64,000 nucleotides of DNA from Pseudomonas sp. DTU12.3 (lineage in GTDB: Bacteria > Pseudomonadota > Gammaproteobacteria > Pseudomonadales > Pseudomonadaceae). The position numbers were made by a program, and so were the translations under genes. The notes beneath the pieces were generated by a model, which was not told the DNA's origin, did not search any database, and was given only the letters and a program-made list of their open reading frames with translations. The DNA lies in NCBI RefSeq assembly GCF_004124275.1, contig NZ_CP027218.1, forward strand, positions 546,001-610,000, in the 5' to 3' direction. Position 1 is the stretch's first letter, and the number at the start of each line of letters is the position of its first letter. Positions 29,940-38,191 of the stretch are shown here, one piece after another.

Positions 29940-30152
29940 ATGAACGCCGAAGTGAACGTAGTCAGCGAGCGGACGTTGCACCCCATGGCCGTAAACGGCG
30001 AATCGCTGCAGATTGTCGCGCACTGGTTGAAGTCCAATGGAACGCGTCAGATCAGGGAACCTGATCCGCGCCGGATGATGATCGAGCGATACCCCGCTGA
30101 CCTGTTCAGCGAGGCCGAACTGGAAGCGTTGTGGGCTGTGATGGAAGGATAA
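29940..30152 (+). CDS. Small cytoplasmic protein of unknown function
   Basis: A 70-residue protein starting at ATG 29940 behind the ACGGGGAGAGAG ribosome site; an in-frame start at 29898 would add 14 residues but has no ribosome site. It has no signal or membrane segment, one likely helix at each end (ESLQIVAHWLKSN and EAELEALWAVME), and the string RYPADLFSEAELEALW. I do not recognise a family. It is bounded by the aguA terminator and a REP pair, so it is a single-gene unit. Confidence 0.6.
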   Translation: MNAEVNVVSERTLHPMAVNGESLQIVAHWLKSNGTRQIREPDPRRMMIERYPADLFSEAELEALWAVMEG

Positions 30153-30216
30153 GAACAACAACAGGGATTGGTAAAAGCGCTGCCGGGATGGCGGCGCTTT
30201 TTTATGCACGAAAGAA

Positions 30217-30297
30217 AAGATCGCAGCCTGCGGCAGCTCCTACGGGGAATCACACATTCCAATGTAGGAGCTGCCGCAGGCTGCGATCTTTTGATCT
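30217..30297. repeat. REP pair, GATCGCAGCCTGCGG class
   Basis: Inverted units AAGATCGCAGCCTGCGGCAG and CTGCCGCAGGCTGCGATCTT between the small gene and the convergent TonB receptor. A short GCGCTG / GGCGCT hairpin with T run at about 30176-30204 may end the small gene's transcript. Confidence 0.88.
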
Positions 30298-30303
30298 TGT
30301 TTC

Positions 30304-32409
30304 TTAGAAGCTATAAGTTCCGGTCATCACAACGCTGCGCGGTGCCCCCGGCTGAATCTGATACTGGCTGGTCGCCGATGCGTAATAGTCACGATCGGTG
30401 ATGTTGTTCAGCGCCGCACGCAAATCCCAATCCTTCATGCGGTAACCCACCAGCGCATCCCAACGGCCATAACCCGGCAATACGGTGGTGTTGGCATTGT
30501 CGGCGTAACGCTGGCCGACCAGGGTCAGACCGGTTTCGCCATACCAGCCCATCTCCGGTTTCCAGGTCAGGAACAGGCTGGCGTTGTGCTTGGCGACGTT
30601 GTTGATGCGTTTGCCTTCGAGGCCGTTGTTGTCCTTCTCGATGGTGGCGTCCTGCACGCCGACGCCACCGCGGACGTACCAGTTACCGACGATGTTGCCG
30701 GTGGCCGTCAACTCGATCCCGCGTGAGCGTTGCAGACCGGACATTACCGTCAGGGTCGGGTCGTTAGGATCGCTGGTGCGGCGGTTGTACAGTTCCAGGT
30801 CGTAGATCGCCAGCGTGGTACTCAGGCGATCGTCGAGCCAATCGCTCTTCACGCCGATTTCTTTCTGCTTGGTCAGCTCGGGGCTGAGGTCGTTGCTGTT
30901 GCCGGCCGCTCCCGGCGTGATGCCGATCAGACCGCCGCCCACTGGCGAAAAGGTCTTCGACCACGAGGCGTAGAACGAGTGATTCTGCAGCGGCGTCCAG
31001 ACCAGACCGACGCGCGGGCTGGTGCTGTGGCTGTCGCGATCTTCGGAAATGTTGCGCAGCTTGTTGGTCGACTCGATATCGAAGGTGTCGTAGCGCAGAC
31101 CGCCGAGCAGTTGCCATTGATCGTTCAGGCGCAGTTGATCCTGCACGTACACCGCGCGGCTTTCGACTTCCGTGTGGCTGTTGCTGGAGACTTGCATGCT
31201 GCCGGTATGGCGCAGGTCGCGGTTGGGGCTGTAGAGGTCGAGCGACGGTACGGGACGTGCGCCAGGCGTTCTGCCGGTGGCGGCGTTGTACAGCGTTGGA
31301 TCGCGGCGCTGGCTGCCGGTTTCGACGCCGGTAAGCAGGCGATGCTCAAGACCGAACGTATCGAAACTGCCTTCCAGTTCGAGGTTGTTGTAGATATTGC
31401 GGGTGGTCAGATCCTGCTGCCAGTGCTGACGCGTGACCTTGTTGGTTTTACTGTCGAAACCGGTCAGGTAAGTGTTATCGAAATCACTGTCGAGCTTGAA
31501 CACCCCGAGGGTCTGGCGCAGTTGCCAGCTGTCATTGATTTCGTAGGTGAGTCTGGAGCGCAGCGATTGCGTCTTGTCATCGATGAAGTCGTGATCGTTG
31601 CCGTAGGTGGTGTCGCGACCGACATCGGCGGGACGCCCGTTGACCCCGGGAATCCCGCGATCCGGCGTGCGGTTGTAGCGGCTGTATTCGTACTGCACCA
31701 ACCAGTTCAGGTCGGGTGTCAGTTGCCAGCTCATCGACGGCGCGAACAGTTGGCGATTGCCGCTGACGCCGTCGCGGAAACTGTTTTCATCCATGTTGCC
31801 CATGTTCAGGCGCAGGCTGAGGTTGTCGCTCGGGTCGGTGCTGAGGTCAGCGTAAAGGCTGCGCAAATCTTCGCTGCCACCCTGCGCTTCGATGGTCGAG
31901 CGGCGGCCGAATTCCGGCATCTTACTGACGCGGTTGACGATCCCGCCCTGACTGCCACGGCCGTACAACACGGCGGCGGGGCCTTTGAGGACTTCGACGC
32001 GTTCGATGTTGTGCAGGTCGCGCTTGTATTGGCTGTCGTCGCGAATGCCGTCCAGATAGAAGTCGTTGCTGGCATCGAAGCCGCGAATGCGCAGGCTGTC
32101 GAAACGGGTGTCGGCGCTGCTGCTGACGTTGGGCATACCACTCAAGGCATCGCCGATATCGTTGGTGCCATAGCTGGCGACGTTTGCGGTCTTGATCGAA
32201 TCGATCGCCTGCGGCACATAGCGCACCGGCGTGGAGGTGCGGGTTGCGGTGGTGCTGGCCTTGACGCGCGGATCATCGGCTTGCGCTTCGGCGTTGATCG
32301 CGGTGGCAGGTAATTCAGTTGCCGAATAGGCAAAACCGCTGGACAGAAAGGCAGACAGCCCAAGGGTGACGGGCGTAAGACGGAACGGGGCAGGCATTGA
32401 AAAGCGCAT
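30304..32409 (-). CDS. TonB-dependent siderophore receptor
   Basis: An outer-membrane receptor of 701 residues. A signal peptide (to about residue 29, FSSGFAYSA) is followed by the plug domain (about 60-170, with IRGFDASNDFYLDGIRDD and the VEVLKGPAAVLYGRGSQGG signature) and a 22-strand barrel ending in Phe (VVMTGTYSF), as outer-membrane insertion requires. There is no N-terminal FecR-type signalling domain and no sigma/anti-sigma pair next to it, so it is a transducer-free receptor. It resembles catecholate or hydroxamate receptors; the ligand is not determinable. A weak Fur-box-like sequence lies upstream at 32443-32462. Confidence 0.9.
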   Translation of the reverse strand: MRFSMPAPFRLTPVTLGLSAFLSSGFAYSATELPATAINAEAQADDPRVKASTTATRTSTPVRYVPQAIDSIKTANVASYGTNDIGDALSGMPNVSSSADTRFDSLRIRGFDASNDFYLDGIRDDSQYKRDLHNIERVEVLKGPAAVLYGRGSQGGIVNRVSKMPEFGRRSTIEAQGGSEDLRSLYADLSTDPSDNLSLRLNMGNMDENSFRDGVSGNRQLFAPSMSWQLTPDLNWLVQYEYSRYNRTPDRGIPGVNGRPADVGRDTTYGNDHDFIDDKTQSLRSRLTYEINDSWQLRQTLGVFKLDSDFDNTYLTGFDSKTNKVTRQHWQQDLTTRNIYNNLELEGSFDTFGLEHRLLTGVETGSQRRDPTLYNAATGRTPGARPVPSLDLYSPNRDLRHTGSMQVSSNSHTEVESRAVYVQDQLRLNDQWQLLGGLRYDTFDIESTNKLRNISEDRDSHSTSPRVGLVWTPLQNHSFYASWSKTFSPVGGGLIGITPGAAGNSNDLSPELTKQKEIGVKSDWLDDRLSTTLAIYDLELYNRRTSDPNDPTLTVMSGLQRSRGIELTATGNIVGNWYVRGGVGVQDATIEKDNNGLEGKRINNVAKHNASLFLTWKPEMGWYGETGLTLVGQRYADNANTTVLPGYGRWDALVGYRMKDWDLRAALNNITDRDYYASATSQYQIQPGAPRSVVMTGTYSF

Positions 32410-32442
32410 CCGAAAGGGTAGGGGAATTCGAGCGCGCGAATG

Positions 32443-32462
32443 GTAATGCTTTGCATTTGCTT
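32443..32462 (-). promoter_or_regulatory. Weak Fur-box-like sequence upstream of the TonB receptor
   Basis: GGTAATGCTTTGCATTTGC, about 35-50 bases upstream of the receptor start, keeps part of the GATAATGATAATCATTATC pattern (about 11 of 19). Iron control is expected for this family; the site itself is marginal. Confidence 0.3.
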
Positions 32463-32651
32463 CCGTAATTTATTCTTGAGAAGTTCCCCGGGTTCATTGT
32501 TTCAATTTATGTCGAGATCGATACAAATGGCGTTGTCGGCCATTCGACCGGTTCAAGCAACAGACTGAAAGTCATTCTGGCGTTTTTCCGCAACGCCTCG
32601 GGGTTTAGTCTGCTGGCATCGAGTTTTTCTACTTTCTTGCCGGTATTTCTG

Positions 32652-33329
32652 ATGATCCTTCACTACATTTACGACCCATTGTGCGGCTGGTGCTACGGCG
32701 CCAAACCGCTGGTTCAAGCGGCGCAGCAAGTGATGCAGGTCATCGCGCATGCGGGGGGCATGATGAGCGGTGCCAATCGCCAGAACGTTTCGGCGCAGCT
32801 GCGCAGTTATGTAATCCCGCATGATCGGCGCATCGCTGAATACACCGGGCAGCCTTTCGGCGAGGCCTACTTTGAAGGCTTGCTGCGCGATCACTCGGCG
32901 GTATTTGATTCGACGCCGCCGATTGCCGCCGTCATGGCGGCGGATCACATCGATGGGCGTGGTCTTGAATTGCTTGGGCATGTGCAGACGGCGCACTACC
33001 TGGAAGGGCGACGGATTGCTGATGAATCGGTACTGCTGGATCTCGCCGTGCGGATGGGTTACGCCGTCGAAAGCTTTCAGGCTGCGCTCAGTTCCGTGGA
33101 TACCGAGCAGCATGTAAAAGCCAGTCGTGCGCTGTTGGCTCAACTGGGCGGACAAGGTTTTCCAACATTTGCGCTGGAAGACAACGGTCAGTTCACGCTG
33201 GTGGATATCAGTCCATGGCTGGGCAAACCGCAGGCGTTTGCCGACTGGTTGAACCAGGCGCTCACAGCCGAAGAAACCGGGGAAGGGGCTGTATTTTGTG
33301 GCACCGACGGCTGCGCCGATGTTCGCTGA
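32652..33329 (+). CDS. DsbA-family thioredoxin-fold protein
   Basis: A 225-residue cytoplasmic thioredoxin-fold oxidoreductase of the DsbA/FrnE type: the redox-site segment DPLCGWCYGAKPL carries a C-x2-C pair (CGWC), and the helical insertion domain and cis-Pro loop region (GGQGFPTFAL) follow. No signal peptide, so it is not a periplasmic DsbA. A further Cys pair, FCGTDGCADVR, ends the protein. The start at ATG 32652 places the redox motif at the usual distance from the N-terminus; an ATG five codons upstream is also possible. Substrate unknown. Confidence 0.82.
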   Translation: MILHYIYDPLCGWCYGAKPLVQAAQQVMQVIAHAGGMMSGANRQNVSAQLRSYVIPHDRRIAEYTGQPFGEAYFEGLLRDHSAVFDSTPPIAAVMAADHIDGRGLELLGHVQTAHYLEGRRIADESVLLDLAVRMGYAVESFQAALSSVDTEQHVKASRALLAQLGGQGFPTFALEDNGQFTLVDISPWLGKPQAFADWLNQALTAEETGEGAVFCGTDGCADVR

Positions 33330-33421
33330 AATCACTGGCTGACGGCATTTCCGGGCAAGCCGATATCGCAAAAATTACATTTCTTAGACGATTTTTACCT
33401 ATTTAAAGACGATTCTTGAAA

Positions 33422-33451
33422 TTGACACATTATTGAGGGCGCGGCTACGAT
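33422..33451 (+). promoter_or_regulatory. Sigma-70 promoter in the porin leader
   Basis: TTGACA (33422-33427), an 18-base spacer and TACGAT (33446-33451). Both hexamers are close to consensus. Transcription would start near 33458 and meet the hairpin at 33499-33536 after about 75-80 bases. Confidence 0.6.
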
Positions 33452-33498
33452 TCGGCCCAACGCCTGTGGCCAACCGCCATGACTCAAAAAAATGAAAG

Positions 33499-33536
33499 GG
33501 CTCGCCAAAGTCTGGCTTTGGCGAGCCGTTTTATTT
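33499..33536 (+). terminator. Strong intrinsic terminator/attenuator before the porin gene
   Basis: Perfect 12-bp stem GGCTCGCCAAAG / CTTTGGCGAGCC (33499-33510 / 33516-33527) with loop TCTGG, followed by GTTTTATTT. It lies 80 bases upstream of the porin start and downstream of a good promoter, so it may attenuate porin transcription or end a short RNA; it could also be the far terminator of the DsbA-family gene. Confidence 0.85.
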
Positions 33537-33615
33537 CGGGGTGAAAAGAAGAGTGCAAAAGCGCCGTTTCAGCCGTTCGACACAGCGCGTTTCAACCCGT
33601 AATAAGGAAAACAAA

Positions 33616-34902
33616 ATGTTGAACAAGCGGATCAGTCTGATCGCATTGGGGATGTTGAGCGCTACTCAGGCCATGGCTAACGACCAGGCCGAGTCCAAGG
33701 GTTTTGTCGAAGACAGCAGCCTCAAAGTGCTGCTGCGCAATGCCTACATCAATCGTGACTACAAAGACGGCAACGCCGACAAGTCGGAATGGGGCCAAGC
33801 GGCCATCGGTACGTTCTCGTCCGGTTTCACTCAAGGCACCATCGGTGTCGGTGTTGACGCATTCGGTCTGTATGCATTGAACCTGGAGCGTAGCGAAGAT
33901 CGCAGCGGTGCCGGTGGTATCGACTTCTTCAAGCGTGGCGACAGCGGCAAGCCGGCCAATGACCTGTCCAAGGGCGGCGCGGCGGTCAAGTTCCGTCTGT
34001 CCAGCACCACCCTGACTTACGGTGACCAGATGCCGGCCCTGCCGGTGCTGAACTACGACAACTCGCGTCTGCTGCCGGAAAGCTACACCGGTACCTTGAT
34101 CACTTCCAAAGAGATCAAAGACCTCGTATTGAACGCCGGTCGTTTCACTGCCGAATCGCGCAAGAGCGCTGAAGGCCGTGACAGCGGTGGTCTGAAGTCG
34201 ATCAACGTGTTGGGCGGTAGCTACCAGTTCACCGAACACTTCAAGGGCGCGCTGTACGCTTCCGACGTTGAAGACGTGCTGAAGAAGCAATACGTAAACG
34301 CCAACTACGTGTACCCGATCGACAAGGATCAGTCGCTGACTCTGGACTTCAACGGCTACCGCACCAAGCTGGACAATTCCTATGTCCGCGAAAGCGGTGC
34401 GACCGGTGATGACAACAAGATCTGGAGCCTGGCAGCCACTTTCGCCACTGGCCCGCACTCGTTCACCGTGGCGCATCAGCGCTCCACCGGCGACAGCAAC
34501 CTGGGTTACGCCTACGGCGGCTACCAGAAAGAACAAGGTCGTGTCGGCGACGGTGGCAACACCATCTACCTGGCCAACTCCTACTGGTCCGACTTCAACG
34601 CTGAAGACGAACGCAGCTGGCAGCTGGGCTACGGCCTCGACTTCGGCGCCTTCGGCGTACCGGGTCTGAGCTACAACTTCGCTTACGTGCGTGGCGACAA
34701 CATCACCACCTCTACCAGCGAAGGTGGCACCGAGCGCGAGATCTTCAACCAGTTCAAATACGTCGTGCAGTCTGGCCCGGCCAAAGACCTCAGCGTGAAA
34801 CTGCGCAGCTCGATCCTGCGCGTGTCGCAGAAGTCCAGCGAGTACAACGTCAGCGGCAACGAGCTGCGTGTATTCGTCGATTACCCGATCAACATTTTCT
34901 GA
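33616..34902 (+). CDS. oprE: OprD-family outer-membrane porin, OprE-like
   Basis: A 428-residue porin of the OprD family. Signal peptide (MLNKRISLIALGMLSATQAMA, cleavage near 21) then an 18-strand barrel; the mature part starts FVEDSSLKVLLRNAYINRDY, the typical OprD-family opening, and ends in Phe. The sequence is closest in character to OprE, described as anaerobically induced in P. aeruginosa, where oprE also neighbours aguA. A purine- and A-rich AATAAGGAAAACAAA run precedes the ATG and could bind Hfq/Crc. Upstream leader holds a promoter and terminator (33422-33536). The exact substrate is not known. Confidence 0.88.
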   Translation: MLNKRISLIALGMLSATQAMANDQAESKGFVEDSSLKVLLRNAYINRDYKDGNADKSEWGQAAIGTFSSGFTQGTIGVGVDAFGLYALNLERSEDRSGAGGIDFFKRGDSGKPANDLSKGGAAVKFRLSSTTLTYGDQMPALPVLNYDNSRLLPESYTGTLITSKEIKDLVLNAGRFTAESRKSAEGRDSGGLKSINVLGGSYQFTEHFKGALYASDVEDVLKKQYVNANYVYPIDKDQSLTLDFNGYRTKLDNSYVRESGATGDDNKIWSLAATFATGPHSFTVAHQRSTGDSNLGYAYGGYQKEQGRVGDGGNTIYLANSYWSDFNAEDERSWQLGYGLDFGAFGVPGLSYNFAYVRGDNITTSTSEGGTEREIFNQFKYVVQSGPAKDLSVKLRSSILRVSQKSSEYNVSGNELRVFVDYPINIF

Positions 34903-34932
34903 TGATCGATCGAGTGTAAGAAACATGAGAAA

Positions 34933-34960
34933 AACCCCGACAGGTTCGGGGTTTTTTTTT
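34933..34960 (+). terminator. Intrinsic terminator of the porin gene
   Basis: Stem AACCCCGA / TCGGGGTT with loop CAGGT-like and a tail of nine T residues, about 30 bases past the porin stop. Confidence 0.92.
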
Positions 34961-35094
34961 GACGGTTTTTTTGATGAAAACCCCAAAAAACCCGTGTTTT
35001 TGTCATGTAAAAGTTGTTTTTGAGCTGCTGTAAACGCCGTTTCAAACAATGCTTCAAATGCCTGAAATTCTTTCTCATGGACGCAAATTCTCCA

Positions 35095-35108
35095 CCTAAT
35101 AGATTAGG
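35095..35108. promoter_or_regulatory. Inverted repeat upstream of the dioxygenase operon
   Basis: CCTAAT-AG-ATTAGG is a perfect 14-bp palindrome lying 27 bases before the dioxygenase start. It could be an operator for the cluster's LysR protein or another regulator, which is untested. Confidence 0.35.
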
Positions 35109-35135
35109 CCGCTCAACGCAGCGGAGAATTTGGTA

Positions 35136-35882
35136 ATGATCGTTTTGAACAGAGAAGTGGGCGAATCGCTACGGCGCGACAAATATGTCAACGTCCAGGG
35201 TGGTGACTTCAATCTCTACGGTCATTTTGCCGACTTCGTCAGACTGACCAAAAGTTGGGAAAACATGGAGCCTGACAGCTACTACGGTCAGGCCGAAGCC
35301 GGCATGCGTTACCGTCGTTACAGCGACTTCGAGTACAACCCGAAAACCCGCGAGCTGACGCAACTCGAGCATCGCGCGTACGTGCAATCGAAAGAGAACA
35401 ACGCCTACGTTGGTGGCCTGGTACGACACTTCCAGGACTTCTCCGATGAAGTGATCACGTCGCCGGTGATGCGCAGCCTGATCGACACCGATTTCGAAGT
35501 GTACAAAAGCGTGCTGCCGGAAGAGCTGCACGATGAAATCTGGCAGTGCCAGATCCATCAGATCCGCATCGAGATCAAACCGGGCAAGCAACTGGAAATC
35601 ACCCCTGAAGGCATTCATTGCGACGGTTACCCGTTCAGCGGTGTGCACTTCTGGGGCCGTAACAATGTCGACGGTGCGGAGAGTCGTCTGTACGACATCC
35701 ACGAGCATCAACTGGCGTCGACCACTTACCAGGAAATTCTCGACACCACCTACTTTCTCGATCGCGACATGCGCCACTACGTGACGCCAGCGCGCAACAC
35801 CCACACCCATGCCATGGCGTATCGGCAGATTCTGGCGATTTCCTTCTCGCGGCCCGGGACCGCTTTCGACATTGTTCGCTAA
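35136..35882 (+). CDS. 2OG-Fe(II) dioxygenase, amino acid hydroxylase type (BsmA/IDO family)
   Basis: A 248-residue iron/2-oxoglutarate oxygenase of the family that includes the L-isoleucine 4-hydroxylase of Bacillus and BsmA. The metal-binding residues are His161-x-Asp163 (GIHCDG) and distal His214 (MRHYVTPA). Shared family strings are LHQIR-like (CQIHQIRIE), WLHKDD-like (EGIHCDGYPFSGVHFW) and the end RQILAISFS. ATG 35136 with GCGGAG ribosome site is preferred over TTG 35130. It is followed, with overlaps, by a GNAT acetyltransferase and AzlC/AzlD, suggesting a hydroxylated amino acid is made, acetylated and exported. Confidence 0.8.
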   Translation: MIVLNREVGESLRRDKYVNVQGGDFNLYGHFADFVRLTKSWENMEPDSYYGQAEAGMRYRRYSDFEYNPKTRELTQLEHRAYVQSKENNAYVGGLVRHFQDFSDEVITSPVMRSLIDTDFEVYKSVLPEELHDEIWQCQIHQIRIEIKPGKQLEITPEGIHCDGYPFSGVHFWGRNNVDGAESRLYDIHEHQLASTTYQEILDTTYFLDRDMRHYVTPARNTHTHAMAYRQILAISFSRPGTAFDIVR

Positions 35883-36339
35883 TCAGATCACCCCAATCGA
35901 TGGCGTCGAATGCTCGACGCCAGTGGTGCTGCGACGCGCCACGGCCAAGGATGCGCAGCGCATGGAGCGCTTCTTCCGCCAGTTCGACGAAGTGTCCTTC
36001 TGCGAATGGCAGGATGCCAAATGCCTGCGCGGCGTGTTGATCCAGAAAACCACCACGTCGTATCTCGCCTTCGACGTCGCTGGCGAAATCGTCGGTGCGG
36101 TACTCGGCGGCATGCTCGGCAGCCGGGGCACGATCAATCATCTGGCGGTCAGCCCGCGCTATCGCAGTCAGGGCGTCGGCCAGCGTCTGGTGGAAGCAGC
36201 TTCGTCCGACATGAAGCGTGTCGGCGTGTTGCGGATGTTTCTGTTCGTCGACGATGCTAACCTCGCGGGCAAGCGTTTTTGGACTGCCCAGGGTTTTTGC
36301 GAGCCCCATGGCGAACGGACATTTGAGAGGGATCTATGA
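35872..36339 (+). CDS. GNAT-family N-acetyltransferase
   Basis: A 155-residue acetyltransferase. The acetyl-CoA binding loop is visible (INHLAVSPRYRSQGVGQRLVEAA) with the R/Q-x-x-G-x-G/A motif at SQGVGQ. I chose TTG 35872, which overlaps the stop of the dioxygenase gene by 11 bases, because the conserved domain starts soon after (PVVLRRATAKDAQRM); a longer ORF from 35809 would overlap the dioxygenase by more than 70 bases. It overlaps azlC by four bases. Acetyl acceptor unknown; the context suggests an amino acid. Confidence 0.75.
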   Translation: MFANQITPIDGVECSTPVVLRRATAKDAQRMERFFRQFDEVSFCEWQDAKCLRGVLIQKTTTSYLAFDVAGEIVGAVLGGMLGSRGTINHLAVSPRYRSQGVGQRLVEAASSDMKRVGVLRMFLFVDDANLAGKRFWTAQGFCEPHGERTFERDL

Positions 36340-37052
36340 ATGAAACGTCCGGCAGTGCGCCGTTGATGGTCAACCATCAGCCGTCGCGCACGTTTGCCGA
36401 AGCCAGCCCGGTGGTCGCCGGGTACTTCACGGTGTCATTCGTGTTCGGGCTGATGGCCGTCAACGCCGGGTTGCCGATGTGGCTGCCGGTGGCGATGTGC
36501 TTGTTCGTCTATGCCGGCGCTTCGCAATTCGCTGCGCTGGCGCTGATCTCCAGCGGTGCCTCGCTGACCACCATTGTGCTGACCACGTTCCTGATCAACG
36601 CGCGACACATGTTGATGTCGGTTTACATGGCCAAGGCCCTGCGCGCACTCGGTTTGAGCCGCATGGAGCGCTGGTGCTACGCCGGTGGCCTGACTGACGA
36701 ATCCTTCGCTTTTCACAGTGTGAAACTCGGTACTGGCGCGCCGGTCAATGTGCGTTATCTGATCGGCTTCAACCTGTTCTGCCACACCTCGTGGGTGCTC
36801 GGTGGTTTGCTCGGCGCGGTCTGCGCGCAATATGCCGCGCACCTGATCAAATATCAGCTCGACTATGCACTGACGGCAATGATGCTCTACGTGCTGGTGT
36901 CGCTGTGCAACACCCGCAACAAACTCATCGCCGCTGCGGCAGCGGTGCTGTGCATGGGCGCGCTGAGCCTGGTTGGCAGCTCGCCGTTCAATGTGTTTAT
37001 CGCCACGTTTGTGGGCTGCGGAGTGGGTGTATGCCTGACCAAACGTTCCTGA
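36336..37052 (+). CDS. azlC: AzlC-family branched-chain amino acid exporter subunit
   Basis: A 238-residue integral membrane protein with about five hydrophobic segments and the AzlC signatures PVVAGYFTVSFVFGLMAV and the Ser/Ala-rich AGASQFAALALISSGAS followed by NARHMLMSVYMA. With AzlD it forms a branched-chain amino acid exporter (azlCD / YgaZH type). Its start overlaps the GNAT stop; its end overlaps azlD by 22 bases. Confidence 0.92.
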   Translation: MNETSGSAPLMVNHQPSRTFAEASPVVAGYFTVSFVFGLMAVNAGLPMWLPVAMCLFVYAGASQFAALALISSGASLTTIVLTTFLINARHMLMSVYMAKALRALGLSRMERWCYAGGLTDESFAFHSVKLGTGAPVNVRYLIGFNLFCHTSWVLGGLLGAVCAQYAAHLIKYQLDYALTAMMLYVLVSLCNTRNKLIAAAAAVLCMGALSLVGSSPFNVFIATFVGCGVGVCLTKRS

Positions 37053-37348
37053 TTCTGGTAGTTGCGCTGATGATGGCCGTGACCTTCCTGCCACGCGCCT
37101 TGCCCCTGCAAGTGAATACCGAGCACTGGCCGCCGTTTATCGCGCGGGCGCTGGAATACTTGCCGGTGGCGATCGTCGCTGCGATCAGCCTGACTCCCTT
37201 GTTGATCAAGGATCAGCACATACAGCTCGACCGCCCGGAATTCTATGCAGCCATTCCGACGTTGTTATGTGCGTATTTCAGCAAAAACCTCTTTCTCAGT
37301 GTGGCGGTTGGGACGGCTGCGTACATTGCGCTCGGCTCGTTCATGTAA
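37031..37348 (+). CDS. azlD: AzlD-family membrane protein
   Basis: The small partner of AzlC: 105 residues, four hydrophobic segments, with the typical TFLPRALPL motif near the N-terminus and the YLPVAIVAAI helix. Start ATG 37031 lies inside azlC. Its last 84 bases overlap the end of the opposite-strand LysR gene, an unusual tail-to-tail overlap. Confidence 0.92.
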   Translation: MPDQTFLILVVALMMAVTFLPRALPLQVNTEHWPPFIARALEYLPVAIVAAISLTPLLIKDQHIQLDRPEFYAAIPTLLCAYFSKNLFLSVAVGTAAYIALGSFM

Positions 37349-38191
37349 CGGCAAATCGACGACATCACTGAGTGCCTGCCGCGACAAATCCGAGTTGTTC
37401 ACCGCCAGGCGCACTTCGAGAAAATCCTCGAAACCGGGAAAAATCGTCAGGCCGTTTTTCTGCGCAGCCTCACGCGAGACCATGCCGACCGCGTCCATCT
37501 GCGTGATCAACGACAACGTCAATGTTTCACTGCACGAATAGACCATGCGCTGACCGTTCTCGTGATTGCCAAGCCCTGCGTCGAGAAAACGCAAAAAGCT
37601 GTGGGAATACGGACAATCTTCCGCAGGACGTACCTGAAACTTGTTGCCCAGCAACGTCAGTGGATCGTTCACTTGGCCGCAATGCGCACCGACCACCTGC
37701 ACCTGCACGTCCGGCAAAACGATGCTCGGCAAACCCGGCCGTTGCGGCCCGATCAGCACCGCTAGGTCAAAGTCTTCGTTCTTCAGCTTGCTGAGGTTTT
37801 CCATCGACTCGGCGTAGCTGAATTCCATCTGATAATCGGGAAACACCTCGATCAGGCGCCCGATCATTCGCCGGTTGAAGTCAGGCGACAACGTGTTGTT
37901 CAGCGCAACCTTCAACGTCCGCTGGCCCGGCACCTTCAGCGCCTCGACCTTTTCTTCCATCTGTCGCGTGGCAATCAGCACTTTGTCCATATAAGGCGTG
38001 AGCTCGGTGCCTTGCGGCGTCAGCGTCAGCCCTTTGTTGGAACGTCGAAACAAGCGGAAACCGAACTGCTCTTCGACCTTGTTCAACTGCGCGGCCAGCG
38101 CCTGCACAGTCAGGCACGAATGCTCGGCTGCGGCCGACAAAGAGCCGGTCTGCACGATGCGCATGAGGTTGCGTAAGGTTCTGCTATCCAT
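37265..38191 (-). CDS. LysR-family transcriptional regulator convergent to azlCD
   Basis: A 308-residue LysR protein: N-terminal helix-turn-helix (TLRNLMRIVQTGSLSAAAEH, then LTVQALAAQLNKVEEQFG) and a C-terminal effector domain. The sequence at the start resembles NAC/Cbl-type regulators only loosely. It is convergent with azlD and overlaps it by 84 bases at the 3' ends, so antisense RNA from either gene could affect the other. Control of the dioxygenase-GNAT-azlCD operon is likely from location but not shown. Confidence 0.85.
   Translation of the reverse strand: MDSRTLRNLMRIVQTGSLSAAAEHSCLTVQALAAQLNKVEEQFGFRLFRRSNKGLTLTPQGTELTPYMDKVLIATRQMEEKVEALKVPGQRTLKVALNNTLSPDFNRRMIGRLIEVFPDYQMEFSYAESMENLSKLKNEDFDLAVLIGPQRPGLPSIVLPDVQVQVVGAHCGQVNDPLTLLGNKFQVRPAEDCPYSHSFLRFLDAGLGNHENGQRMVYSCSETLTLSLITQMDAVGMVSREAAQKNGLTIFPGFEDFLEVRLAVNNSDLSRQALSDVVDLPLHERAERNVRSRPNRHTEKEVFAEIRT

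Noticed and set aside
30730..32313. 527-codon + strand ORF over the TonB receptor
   Set aside because: Antisense shadow of a gene with signal peptide, plug and barrel landmarks.
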